Shown: positions 7,657 to 15,963 of the stretch, piece after piece | How positions within the stretch are numbered: the stretch's first letter is position 1 | Layout of the letters: each line of letters starts with the position of its first letter | Source: Cupriavidus metallidurans CH34 | GTDB lineage: Bacteria; Pseudomonadota; Gammaproteobacteria; Burkholderiales; Burkholderiaceae | DNA length: 64,000 bases | Assembly (NCBI RefSeq): GCF_000196015.1 | Contig: NC_007973.1 | Span: forward strand, 930,001 to 994,000 | Reading direction: 5' to 3' | Program-made: the position numbers and the translations under genes | The notes under the pieces: generated by a model | Databases searched by the model: none | Told to the model about the DNA's origin: nothing | The model's input: only the letters and a program-made list of their open reading frames with translations

Positions 7657-10299
7657 ATGACAGGGGCCGTCCCCATGACTTTCCCGCCGCCCGATCCTGC
7701 CGTTGCTCCGCCCGCCGAACCGGCGTCGCGGGCTCCGCATGGCCGGCCGGCGACCAGCGGGCAGTCCGCCTCCGCCACGACAGTGGGTTCCGGAGCGCCG
7801 CTGCCGGCTTCCTCCGCACTGGCGTCCACACCATCGCAAGCCGGACCGACCGGACGTAAGCGTCCAGGACAATCCACTGTGACTGCCCGTACCGGTGCTC
7901 CCAATCTTCCCGATCCGCTCGGCGACAACGTCGTCGGCGAGCGTGCCGTCGTACCGCCGATCCAGCAGGGCAAGTCACGCACCGCGTTGACCAACGAGCT
8001 CAATGCCGAGCCCGTGGCTGGCACGGTGCCCGCGGCTCCCGGTGGCGATCTGTTCATCGACGCCGTGCTGGCGCAGTCTTATCGGCACTTTTTCGGGCCG
8101 ACCTCGCAGCCGGCGGTGCCGCCGCGCCAACAGGTCATCTCGATCACGCGGCTGATGGAGAAGCTCGCTTACCTGAAGCCTGCCGATCAGGCCCTGGTGC
8201 GCGAGGCATTCCAGTTTTCCGACGAGGCCCACCTGGGCCAGTACCGGCAAAGTGGGGAACCGTACATCACGCACCCGGTGGCGGTGGCCGAGCTTTGTGC
8301 CGACTGGAAGCTCGATGTGCAATCCATCATGGCGGCGCTGCTGCACGACGTGATGGAGGACCAGGGCATCACGAAGAGCGAACTGGCCGAGAAATTCGGT
8401 CCGAAGGTCTCCGAACTCGTAGATGGTCTGACCAAGCTGGACAAGCTCGAATTCCAGAGCCGGGAGCAGGCACAGGCGGAGAGCTTCCGCAAGATGCTGC
8501 TGGCGATGGCGCGTGACGTGCGGGTGATTCTGGTCAAGCTGGCCGATCGCACGCACAACATGCGCACGCTCGATTTCGTGCCGCCCGAGAAGCGGCGACG
8601 GATCGCGCTGGAGACCATGGAGATCTACGCGCCGATCGCGCATCGGTTGGGTCTCAATACGATTTATCGCGAGCTGCAGGAACTGTCGTTCAAGGTCGGC
8701 TCGCCATTCCGCTACGCCACGCTCGAGAAAGCCGTGAAGGCCGCGCGCGGCAACCGGCGCGAAGTGGTCAAGCGGATTCTGGAAGCCGCCCAGTCCGCGC
8801 TGGCCGGGGCCGGCATCGTGGCGGAATTGTCGGGCCGCGAGAAGACGCTCTACAGCATCTACCGCAAGATGCACGACAAGCAGTTGTCGTTCTCGCAGGT
8901 ACTCGATGTCTATGGTTTCCGCGTGGTCGTGGAAACGCAGATGCACTGCTACATGGCGATGGGCGCGCTGCACGGCCTTTACAAGCCGATGCCGGGCAAG
9001 TTCAAGGATTACATCGCCATTCCGAAGATCAACGGCTACCAGTCGCTGCACACGACTTTGGTTGGCCCGTTCGGCACGCCGGTGGAGTTCCAGATCCGCA
9101 CCCGTGGGATGCACCAGATCGCCGAGGCCGGCGTGGCTGCGCACTGGATGTACAAGCACCAGGCAGACCATGCCAACGATATCCAGCAGCAGGCGCACCA
9201 GTGGCTGCAGTCGCTGCTCGATATCCAGAGCCAGACCGGCGATTCGCAGGAATTCCTCGAACACGTCAAGATCGATCTGTTCCCGGACGCCGTGTACGTG
9301 TTCACGCCGAAGGGGCATATTCGGGCGCTGCCCCGCGGCGCGACGGCACTCGATTTTGCCTACGCGGTCCACAGCGACCTGGGCAACCAGTGTGTGGCGG
9401 TCAAGATCAACAACGAGCTTCTGCCGTTGCGCACGGAGCTCAAGAGTGGCGACATCGTCGAGGTCGTGACGGCGCCGTACTCGAAGCCGAATCCGTCATG
9501 GCTGGCGTTCGTGCGCACGGGCAAGGCGCGCGCGGCGATTCGCCACTACCTGAAGACCACCAAGCTCGACGAGGCGATCCAGCTCGGCGAGCGCCTGCTG
9601 GAACAATCAACGCGCCAGCTCGGCATCGAGCTCAAGGCGGTGCCACAGTCGGTCTGGGATCGCATGATCCAGTGGACAGGCAACAAGCTCAAGGAAGACA
9701 TCTTCGCCGACCTCGCGCTGGGACGCCGTGTGCCCGCAGTGGTCGCGCGCCGGATGGAAATCCTGCTGCAGGAACTGTCGGGAGATGTCGATAGCGCGTT
9801 GCTGGCGGCCGTCCAGACGTTCGCGGGGGAAGATGCGCCGGCCGTGCCGATTACCGGCGACGAAGGCATGTCGATGATCTTCTCGGCTTGCTGCCGTCCG
9901 ATCCCCGGCGATTCGATCGTCGGCTACCTCGGCAAGGGCGAAGGGCTGCAGATCCACGTGCAGGATTGCAAGGTGGCCAAGCGGCTGCACAGCAAGGACC
10001 CGGAGCACTGGATCGAGGTGATGTGGGCCAAGAAGACGACGCGCGCGTTCGACGTTTCGATCAAGATCATGGTCCGCAACGTCAAGGGTATCGTGGCCCG
10101 CGTCGCTGCGGACCTGACCTCCGCGGATGCCAACGTCGCGCACGTGGCGATGGAACCGCAGCAGGGCGGCCATCAGGAGGCTACCTACATGCAGTTCGTG
10201 ATCCAGGTACAGAACCGCCTGCACCTGGCCAACGTCATGCGGGCGCTGCGCCGCAACCCTGATGTGATCCGAATCTTCCGCGACCGCAACGACGGCTAA
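7657..10299 (+). CDS. spoT: Bifunctional (p)ppGpp synthetase/hydrolase SpoT
   Basis: The 880-residue RelA/SpoT homologue makes and degrades the alarmone (p)ppGpp. Domain order is a Pro/Ala-rich low-complexity extension (about 1-150), HD hydrolase with intact HDVMED (H230, D231), synthetase with KFKD near 448-451 and NGYQSLHT, TGS (about 550-615), and ACT at the C-terminus (about 800-880). An intact HD site and a basic synthetase motif point to a bifunctional SpoT, not RelA. The extension makes it about 170 residues longer than E. coli SpoT. A start at the second ATG (7675) is possible. It lies 67 bases after rpoZ, and its stop overlaps the convergent greB stop by 4 bases. Confidence 0.95.
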   Translation: MTGAVPMTFPPPDPAVAPPAEPASRAPHGRPATSGQSASATTVGSGAPLPASSALASTPSQAGPTGRKRPGQSTVTARTGAPNLPDPLGDNVVGERAVVPPIQQGKSRTALTNELNAEPVAGTVPAAPGGDLFIDAVLAQSYRHFFGPTSQPAVPPRQQVISITRLMEKLAYLKPADQALVREAFQFSDEAHLGQYRQSGEPYITHPVAVAELCADWKLDVQSIMAALLHDVMEDQGITKSELAEKFGPKVSELVDGLTKLDKLEFQSREQAQAESFRKMLLAMARDVRVILVKLADRTHNMRTLDFVPPEKRRRIALETMEIYAPIAHRLGLNTIYRELQELSFKVGSPFRYATLEKAVKAARGNRREVVKRILEAAQSALAGAGIVAELSGREKTLYSIYRKMHDKQLSFSQVLDVYGFRVVVETQMHCYMAMGALHGLYKPMPGKFKDYIAIPKINGYQSLHTTLVGPFGTPVEFQIRTRGMHQIAEAGVAAHWMYKHQADHANDIQQQAHQWLQSLLDIQSQTGDSQEFLEHVKIDLFPDAVYVFTPKGHIRALPRGATALDFAYAVHSDLGNQCVAVKINNELLPLRTELKSGDIVEVVTAPYSKPNPSWLAFVRTGKARAAIRHYLKTTKLDEAIQLGERLLEQSTRQLGIELKAVPQSVWDRMIQWTGNKLKEDIFADLALGRRVPAVVARRMEILLQELSGDVDSALLAAVQTFAGEDAPAVPITGDEGMSMIFSACCRPIPGDSIVGYLGKGEGLQIHVQDCKVAKRLHSKDPEHWIEVMWAKKTTRAFDVSIKIMVRNVKGIVARVAADLTSADANVAHVAMEPQQGGHQEATYMQFVIQVQNRLHLANVMRALRRNPDVIRIFRDRNDG

Positions 10300-10856
10300 G
10301 ACTTCTGCGGGTAGCGGACTTCCAGAATATCGATCTGTTCGATGCCGGCCGGTGTGCGAAGCGGCACCGTGTCGCCCTCGCGCGCCTTGATCAGTGCCTT
10401 GGCGATCGGCGAAATCCAGCTTACGTGATTGCTGTCGAGATCGACCTCGTCCATGCCTACGATCGTGATCGTCGTTTCCTCGCCTGACTGATTGGCATAG
10501 GTGACCGTGGCCCCGAAGAAGATCTGATCGTTGTCGCCCTGCATCGAAGGATCGACGACTTCGGCCTTGTCCAGGCGACGGGTGAGGAAGCGAATGCGGC
10601 GGTCGATTTCGCGCATGCGCTTCTTGCCGTAAAGATAGTCGCCATTCTCGGAGCGGTCGCCGTTCGAGGCAGCCCACGACACGATCTGCACGATGTCCGG
10701 ACGCTCTACGTCGATCAGGTGCATCAATTCGTCGCGCAAGCGCTTGTAGCCCGCGGCGGTGATGTAGTTCTTGGTGCCGGCGGGCAGTGGCGTGGCGCCT
10801 TCGGGAAGATCTTCGTCGTCATCGTTCGACGACTCTTTGACAAAAGCCTTGTTCAT
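10296..10856 (-). CDS. greB: Transcription elongation factor GreB
   Basis: This transcript-cleavage factor rescues backtracked RNA polymerase. From the ATG at 10856 it has 186 residues. An acidic, disordered N-terminal tail precedes the coiled-coil domain with the ENGDYLYGKKRMREIDRRI block and the C-terminal FKBP-like domain. The R(K)MREID pattern and the KAL-KAREGDTV end favour GreB over GreA. An in-frame codon four positions upstream also allows a start at 10868. It is convergent with spoT and overlaps its last 4 bases. Confidence 0.93.
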   Translation of the reverse strand: MNKAFVKESSNDDDEDLPEGATPLPAGTKNYITAAGYKRLRDELMHLIDVERPDIVQIVSWAASNGDRSENGDYLYGKKRMREIDRRIRFLTRRLDKAEVVDPSMQGDNDQIFFGATVTYANQSGEETTITIVGMDEVDLDSNHVSWISPIAKALIKAREGDTVPLRTPAGIEQIDILEVRYPQKS

Positions 10857-10938
10857 GGTCCGGATCACTTCATCGGGCTCTCATTATAGGAAGTTGCGAC
10901 TGCCGAACCCTTCACATGAAAAAAATGCACGAAGGGGG

Positions 10939-10966
10939 TTCACAAAACTGAAAACTTCTATATAAT
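10939..10966 (+). promoter_or_regulatory. Promoter of tRNA-Arg
   Basis: TTCACA at 10939-10944 and TATAAT at 10961-10966 are separated by 16 bases and end 14 bases before the tRNA, a convincing sigma-70 promoter. Confidence 0.75.
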
Positions 10967-10980
10967 CTCTTTTCTCGGTT

Positions 10981-11057
10981 GCGGCTGTAGCTCAGTTGGA
11001 TAGAGTACTTGGCTACGAACCAAGGGGTCGTGGGTTCGAATCCTGCCAGCCGCGCCA
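10981..11057 (+). tRNA. tRNA-Arg (anticodon ACG)
   Basis: The 77-base tRNA folds with acceptor GCGGCTG/CAGCCGC, discriminator G and an encoded CCA. The anticodon loop CTACGAA gives ACG, read as inosine-CG for CGU/CGC/CGA Arg codons. The T-loop GGTTCGAATCC is canonical. Confidence 0.97.
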
Positions 11058-11071
11058 ACCTATACGAGAAA

Positions 11072-11100
11072 AGGGCTTCCAGAAATGGAGGCCCTTTTTT
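11072..11100 (+). terminator. Terminator of tRNA-Arg
   Basis: AGGGCTTCC pairs with GGAGGCCCT (one G-U pair) around a 6-base loop, followed by six Ts. It starts 14 bases after the tRNA. Confidence 0.85.
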
Positions 11101-11254
11101 CATTTGCGCATTCGACGCAATCTTCATCTTCTCCTCCAGTATTTCCCAGGCTCTCGCGCCTATCCTTTCTCCAGTGGTGGATCTTCGAATCGGAATGCGT
11201 CGCGGCGGACCGGTTCCAGTTTCATATCGTCAGGACCTTCGAGGGAGGCGGCAT

Positions 11255-11521
11255 ATGCAGCAGCAAGCAGAAGAGTGGCGAGTGGAGGGTTATCGCGGCA
11301 TGGATGCGTATGTGCTGGTGACGGAAGGCGCCGGTGCTGCAGGCAAGCGCTGCTGGGGCTATGAGGCACGCGTAGGTCAGGAAGGGATGGATCCCTCAGA
11401 CGCCGGCGATACCGAACTCCTGTCAAGTGCTCCATCCTTCGTCACGCGCCATGCGGCGGAGGTTGCCGCATTCAGCGCGGCATATGCCCTGATCGACAAG
11501 TTGATTGGGCCGGTGCGCTGA
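11255..11521 (+). CDS. Small uncharacterised protein (88 aa)
   Basis: I do not recognise the family. The ATG at 11255 has GGGAGG at 11243-11248 in front and gives an 88-residue soluble, mildly acidic protein with no signal or membrane segment. The longer open frame upstream runs back through the tRNA and is not coding. The N-terminal part could be a small beta domain (EGYRGMDAYVLVTEG), the C-terminal half a helix rich in Ala. Codon use looks native. It lies alone between two tRNA genes. Confidence 0.6.
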   Translation: MQQQAEEWRVEGYRGMDAYVLVTEGAGAAGKRCWGYEARVGQEGMDPSDAGDTELLSSAPSFVTRHAAEVAAFSAAYALIDKLIGPVR

Positions 11522-11684
11522 GTCCGGCAGCAGCGGGTCAGCCATTGCGATACACGCAATGGCGCATATCAAGCCGAATCCGGCATCGTTTGATCGCGAT
11601 CATTTTTGCTTCCGGGGATGACTCCTAGCCTGAATGTGAGGCGCGCCAGTACGTGCGCGTCAGCAGCAGAGAAGGGAGTTCACC

Positions 11685-11924
11685 ATGCCCGAGTACGATG
11701 GGTTCAAGATCATCTACGAGGTCGTTGCCTTGCCGAAGGGCAAGTGGGCCATCATGATCGAGATCATTCGCCGTGAGGATGGCGAAGTGCTGATGGCATT
11801 GCACAACCCGTTCCCGCGCCAGCCGTTCGATACCAGGCTGGAAGCGCTGGATAACGTGAATCGCTATGTCGGTGCCACGATCGATGAATTCGAGGCCGCA
11901 TCGCGTGCGAGCCGCGCCGCATAG
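11685..11924 (+). CDS. Small uncharacterised protein (79 aa)
   Basis: The family is not recognised. A clear ribosome binding site (AAGGGAG, about 11671-11677) precedes the ATG. The 79 residues look like a compact alpha/beta fold: alternating hydrophobic strands (IIYEVVALPKGKWAIMIEII), then an amphipathic helix near the C-terminus. The tail is Ala/Arg/Ser-rich. It is cytoplasmic by composition. It is one of five small orphan genes gathered between tRNA-Arg and lpxO. Confidence 0.6.
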   Translation: MPEYDGFKIIYEVVALPKGKWAIMIEIIRREDGEVLMALHNPFPRQPFDTRLEALDNVNRYVGATIDEFEAASRASRAA

Positions 11925-11989
11925 GTGCACCTGGGAGGTGATGCTGGTGCAGTTCGCGCGGCCATTCTTAAAATTGGTGCAAGAAAGGC

Positions 11990-12018
11990 TTGCGATGCTC
12001 GTGCAACTACGTCATAAT
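11990..12018 (+). promoter_or_regulatory. Promoter of tRNA-fMet
   Basis: TTGCGA (11990-11995) and CATAAT (12013-12018) with a 17-base spacer lie 13 bases before the tRNA. Confidence 0.65.
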
Positions 12019-12031
12019 CTCTTTCTTCAGG

Positions 12032-12109
<78 letters not shown>

Positions 12110-12191
12110 GACCTTTATGTCTTGGGTCTAAGTCCTCAAGTTGTTCATCGGCCGTCCGGCCAACGTTTCCCAGTTATACGAATTGAAGTTG

Positions 12192-12216
12192 AGTGCGCGT
12201 AAGCGCGGCACTTTTT
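12192..12216 (+). terminator. Likely terminator after tRNA-fMet
   Basis: AGTGC-GCG-loop-CGC-G-GCACT forms a stem with one bulged G and is followed by five Ts. An additional hairpin, CCAAGAC/GTCTTGG, begins within the tRNA CCA end but lacks a T-run. Confidence 0.6.
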
Positions 12217-12286
12217 CATGCGCCGTGTTCGCATGCGCTGCGTAGAAGCTTGTGTCGTGCCTGTGTGTCGGAAGAGAGCTAGTGGC

Positions 12287-12547
12287 CTAGCCCTGAATCA
12301 GCGAAACAGCCATGGCGAAGGTATCGCGTACTTGAGGTTGATCCTCGCGATCAGCGGCGTCGATGCGATCTCTCAATCGCGACGTCAGCACGTCAAGGTT
12401 GCCGCCGGAGCAATGTCGCTTTGCCTCGCGCATGAGCTGCGTGAGTTCCTGGCCAACATCCGCTCCATCGAACGCACTGACGGACAGCGCCGAGATGCGC
12501 TCGAGGTAGTTGTTGACCAGCGCTTCGTCATGCTTCGGTTCAGGCAT
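12287..12547 (-). CDS. Small uncharacterised protein (86 aa)
   Basis: The ATG at 12547 is preceded by AAGGAG with 5-base spacing, so I prefer it to the GTG two codons upstream. The product is a soluble 86-residue protein, predicted mostly helical, beginning MPEPKHDEALVNNYLERIS. No family is recognised. It is transcribed together with or just after the small gene at 12598-12888. Confidence 0.55.
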   Translation of the reverse strand: MPEPKHDEALVNNYLERISALSVSAFDGADVGQELTQLMREAKRHCSGGNLDVLTSRLRDRIDAADREDQPQVRDTFAMAVSLIQG

Positions 12548-12597
12548 GGCCACTCCTTGTCGAGCGATTGAGAAACGTCTGGGCGCCGGTCAACGTG

Positions 12598-12888
12598 TTA
12601 CCGGTCGCGCAGCAGATGCTCCGGTATCGTGGCGCGTCGGCGCACGGGTCTCAGCGCACGGTTCGGCCACAGTACATAGTTGGTGTGCGGGTCCATGGGC
12701 TTGCCGAAGTAGGAGACCCATACCTGCACACCTTGTTCGGTTTCGGCAACGATCGCAGCGACCGCGCGGGCCGCAGCGGAGGGGGACTTAAGCAGGTCCG
12801 ACAGCGCTTCGACGCCTTGGACCACGTGATGCTTGACCCCTTTGAACCACACGTATTGACGCATGGCAGCAAGAAAACTTTTGGTCAT
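12598..12888 (-). CDS. Small uncharacterised protein (96 aa)
   Basis: A 96-residue basic protein with no known domain and no obvious ribosome binding site at either the first ATG or the ATG nine codons in. The C-terminal half contains aromatic and proline-rich sequence (GKPMDPHTNYVLWPN) and an arginine-rich stretch. It is oriented with the next small gene (51-base gap). It is real only if the coding bias holds. Confidence 0.45.
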   Translation of the reverse strand: MTKSFLAAMRQYVWFKGVKHHVVQGVEALSDLLKSPSAAARAVAAIVAETEQGVQVWVSYFGKPMDPHTNYVLWPNRALRPVRRRATIPEHLLRDR

Positions 12889-13132
12889 GAAATTCTGATG
12901 TTCTCGTTGGCAATGCGAAACTCAGACCACAGCTTACACGGATAGTTGTGACAGATTTGTAGGGCCCCGTCTGATTTTCTGCGGGTGGTCAAGGGAATGT
13001 GACGCCAGGGCACTTTCACGCAGGCTGTACCCGGAGTGCGGCGCCAAATTGACAAGCTGTCGGCGTTCGCTTAGCGTGGTTGCATATGCTGCACAAATCA
13101 GAAATGTCGTAACGCTCAGACATGGAGGATGT

Positions 13133-14545
13133 GTGGAAAACGTGGCAGAAGTCGAAGAACGCCGCGCGCGCGGCAAGGCCCTGCGGCAGAAAGTGCAGCG
13201 ACGTGATCACGCAGTGATTGGCAACGTCGACCGCGATCCGATTTCGCTGCTGGAAGAGAGTAGCGCCGGTCGCGTCTCTCGCCTCATCCCGCTGCGTTAC
13301 GGGCGAATGATCGCTTCGCCATTCACGTTCTATCGCGGTAGCGCAATCATCCAGGCACACGATCTGGCCGGAACGCCGAACTCATCGCTCACGATGCAGA
13401 TCTGCGGCGACTGCCACCTGATGAATTTTGGCGGCTTCGCCACGCCCGAGCGCGCGCTACTGTTCGACGTCAATGACTTTGACGAAACCAGCCCGGGACC
13501 ATGGGAGTGGGACCTGAAGCGCCTGGCCGCAAGTTTTGTCGTTGCCGCACGCCATCTTCGCCACGGCGCCACTGCCGCCGACAACATGGTCTACCAGGTC
13601 GCCAACAGCTACCGTGACCGTATGGCCGAGTATGCGGAGATGGCCATTCTCGATACCTGGTACGACCGCATTACCTTCGAGCGCCTGCTCGAGTCCGCAG
13701 TCAACCCGGAAGTGCAGAAGCGCATCCGGCGCGCGATGGAGAGGGCCGCGGCGCGAACCCATGAATCGCTGTTGCCAAAGCTTACCGAACACGATGGGGA
13801 CCGCTGGCGCATTCTCGATGCGCCGCCTGCGGTGTTCCATGTCCATGGCGCGCAAACGCTGTTCGAGACCGACGATGACTGGCTCAGCATCGACGATCCG
13901 TCCAAACTGATCGACCAATCCTTCAGCGACTACAAGTCGACGCTTGCGGCCGACCGGCGCCGGCTGCTCGACCATTTCAAGCTGCAGGACATGGCTTTCA
14001 AAGTGGTCGGCGTTGGCAGCGTCGGCACGCGCTGCCTGATCCTGTTGCTGATCGATGGCCACGGCAAGCCGTTGTTCCTGCAGGTCAAGGAGGCTACCAA
14101 GTCGGTGGTCGCGCGCTACTTCAAGTCGGCGGCTGTGTCGCACGAAGGCCGCCGCGTCGTGGACGGGCAGCGTCTGATGCAGGCGGCCAGTGACCTGTTT
14201 CTCGGTTGGTCGAAGGGGCCGTTCGGGCGCCATTTCTACATCCGCCAGTTGCGCGACATGAAGTTCTCGGTCGATATCGAACTCATGGACGCCGATCTGC
14301 TGGCGACCTACGGCCAGGTGTGCGGCTGGGTGCTGGCGCGCGCCCATGCCAAGGCCAGCGGACACGCCGCCGAGATCAGCGGGTATCTCGGCGCCAGCGA
14401 CCGCATGGCCGAGTCCCTGATCGCCTATTCGAATGCTTACGCCGATCAGGTGGAACGGGATTACGATCTGTTCGTGAAGGCCTGTCGCTCCGGGCGCCTT
14501 GAAGCACGTACGGATGTTGATATGGCTGCAGATTTCCGCGTGTGA
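13133..14545 (+). CDS. DUF2252 family protein
   Basis: DUF2252 proteins have a fold related to aminoglycoside phosphotransferase/kinase-like proteins; their substrate is unknown. Recognisable blocks are the FYRG motif, ICGDCHLMNFGGF (the HLxNFG segment is the family hallmark), DVNDFDE and a later ARAHAKASG helix. I prefer the GTG at 13133, which follows a GGAGG and gives 470 residues, to the in-frame ATG at 13049. Most bases of the 240-base upstream gap look non-coding. The small gene at 14572 follows 26 bases later and is probably co-transcribed. Confidence 0.82.
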   Translation: MENVAEVEERRARGKALRQKVQRRDHAVIGNVDRDPISLLEESSAGRVSRLIPLRYGRMIASPFTFYRGSAIIQAHDLAGTPNSSLTMQICGDCHLMNFGGFATPERALLFDVNDFDETSPGPWEWDLKRLAASFVVAARHLRHGATAADNMVYQVANSYRDRMAEYAEMAILDTWYDRITFERLLESAVNPEVQKRIRRAMERAAARTHESLLPKLTEHDGDRWRILDAPPAVFHVHGAQTLFETDDDWLSIDDPSKLIDQSFSDYKSTLAADRRRLLDHFKLQDMAFKVVGVGSVGTRCLILLLIDGHGKPLFLQVKEATKSVVARYFKSAAVSHEGRRVVDGQRLMQAASDLFLGWSKGPFGRHFYIRQLRDMKFSVDIELMDADLLATYGQVCGWVLARAHAKASGHAAEISGYLGASDRMAESLIAYSNAYADQVERDYDLFVKACRSGRLEARTDVDMAADFRV

Positions 14546-14571
14546 CGATCGCTTGTCAGAGGAGGTTGCCG

Positions 14572-14883
14572 ATGACCGAACAGATGCTGCTGCAACTGAT
14601 GGTGGAGGTGGAGAAGGCCGATCCCATCGACTACGCAAACCTGCCGTTCGACGATGAAGCCCTGCGGGCGATGGCCTGCAAACTGATCGCCGAGCGTTCC
14701 ACCGAACTCGAGACTTCCGGCATGTCGCATGAGGCGCTGCTGGCCACGCTTTGGGCGTCCACCGCCAAGCTCGTGCTCGAGAACATCGTGCTCAATGCCA
14801 GGCTGCTTACCCTGCAGGGCAAGTCGGATGACGCGCGAGTGCTGATCGACAGGATCTCCCGCCAGTCGCGAGGCAAGTCCTGA
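14572..14883 (+). CDS. Small uncharacterised protein (103 aa)
   Basis: The ATG at 14572 has a strong AGAGGAGG upstream, unlike the earlier in-frame start at 14542. The 103-residue product is acidic and strongly helical with no signal peptide. Residues 20-50 are rich in Asp/Glu; the C-terminal third is basic. No family is recognised. It lies 26 bases after the DUF2252 gene and is likely translated from the same mRNA. Confidence 0.6.
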   Translation: MTEQMLLQLMVEVEKADPIDYANLPFDDEALRAMACKLIAERSTELETSGMSHEALLATLWASTAKLVLENIVLNARLLTLQGKSDDARVLIDRISRQSRGKS

Positions 14884-14941
14884 GTGCCGTGGGCAGGCAA
14901 AATGCCGCTTGAATCACACGAGTGCGCCCGGATCGCCGATT

Positions 14942-14954
14942 CGCTAAAATAGCG
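14942..14954 (+). promoter_or_regulatory. Palindrome containing a -10-like box before lpxO
   Basis: CGCTA-AAA-TAGCG is a perfect small inverted repeat overlapping TAAAAT (14945-14950), a possible -10 element 52 bases before the lpxO start. No matching -35 element is seen. Confidence 0.35.
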
Positions 14955-15001
14955 CGTTTCCCGCCCGGCACTCGGGCGGCGTCTGTCCTGGAGGATTTCG
15001 G

Positions 15002-15904
15002 GTGATCAAGTGGATTATCGTCGCGGCCTATCTGGGTGCCATCCTGTATGTGCACTTCCGCGGCAAGGTACGTCTGCCTTTTATGCGCCAGTTGCTGGAT
15101 CATTCAGCGCTTGTCGCGCCTTTTAACTGCTTCATGTACATCTTCTCCGGAGTGCCGCGCACGCCGTACATTCCGGTCGAGCGGTTTCCCGATCTGGAGA
15201 AGATCCGTTCGGCCTGGCCGCAGATTCGTGACGAAGGCCTGGCGCTGATCGCGATGCGAAAGATCAAGGCCGCCGACAAGAACGATGACGCCGGATTCAA
15301 TTCGTTCTTCAAGTACGGCTGGAAGCGCTTCTACCTGAAGTGGTACGAAGCGCAGCACCCGTCGGCGGAAGTGCTTTGCCCCAACACGGTCGCACTGCTG
15401 CGCGATATGCCATCGGTCAAGGCCGCGATGTTTGCCGAACTGCCGCCCGGCGGCAAGCTCAATCCGCACCGTGATCCGTTCGCTGGATCGCTGCGTTATC
15501 ACCTGGGCCTGGCCACGCCGAATGACGATCGCTGCTTCATCGAGGTAGATGGCGAGCGGCATAGCTGGCGTGACGGGCAGGGTGTGGTGTTCGACGAAAC
15601 GTACCTGCACTGGGCCGAGAACAAGAGCGAGACCGATCGCCTGATCCTGTTCTGCGATATCGAGCGGCCGATGCGCTACCGCTGGGCTGCCGCGGTCAAC
15701 CATTGGTTGGGGCGCAAGGTGATGACCGCCGCCAGTTCGCCGAATGACGAAAACGACCAGACCGGCATGATCAACAAGCTGTTCCGCTTTGTCTGGCTCG
15801 GCGGTCAGTACCGTCGCCGCTTCAAGGCCTGGAACAAGAACCTGTACTACGTGACCAAGTTTGGCCTGATCATCGGTGGCGTGGCGTTGATCGTGTTTAT
15901 CTGA
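15002..15904 (+). CDS. lpxO: LpxO-like lipid A 2-hydroxylase (Asp/Asn beta-hydroxylase family)
   Basis: This 300-residue Fe(II)/2-oxoglutarate dioxygenase starts at a GTG preceded by GGAGG. It follows Salmonella LpxO closely by eye: N-terminal membrane segment (residues 2-20), then AGFNSFFK-GWKRFYLKWY, the HRDPFAGSLRYHLGL iron-binding block, DDRCFIEVDGE and FDETYLHWAEN, and a second C-terminal hydrophobic segment. LpxO hydroxylates the secondary acyl chain of lipid A at the inner membrane. The family assignment is strong; the substrate is inferred. It stands alone, with a strong bidirectional terminator behind it. Confidence 0.9.
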   Translation: MIKWIIVAAYLGAILYVHFRGKVRLPFMRQLLDHSALVAPFNCFMYIFSGVPRTPYIPVERFPDLEKIRSAWPQIRDEGLALIAMRKIKAADKNDDAGFNSFFKYGWKRFYLKWYEAQHPSAEVLCPNTVALLRDMPSVKAAMFAELPPGGKLNPHRDPFAGSLRYHLGLATPNDDRCFIEVDGERHSWRDGQGVVFDETYLHWAENKSETDRLILFCDIERPMRYRWAAAVNHWLGRKVMTAASSPNDENDQTGMINKLFRFVWLGGQYRRRFKAWNKNLYYVTKFGLIIGGVALIVFI

Positions 15905-15932
15905 GTGACGTGCGTCGCCGCAAACGAAAATG

Positions 15933-15958
15933 AAAAAGCCGGCTTAGCCGGCTTTTTT
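15933..15958. terminator. Bidirectional terminator between lpxO and the GGDEF gene
   Basis: AAAAAGCCGGC-TTA-GCCGGCTTTTTT is a near-perfect stem with A- and T-runs on both sides, placed exactly between two convergent genes. Confidence 0.9.
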
Positions 15959-15963
15959 CGTAC

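Noticed and set aside
11009..11254. Upstream extension of the 88-residue ORF
   Set aside because: It begins inside tRNA-Arg and runs through its terminator.
13049..13132. N-terminal extension of DUF2252
   Set aside because: The GTG at 13133 has a GGAGG in front; no family similarity is seen before it.
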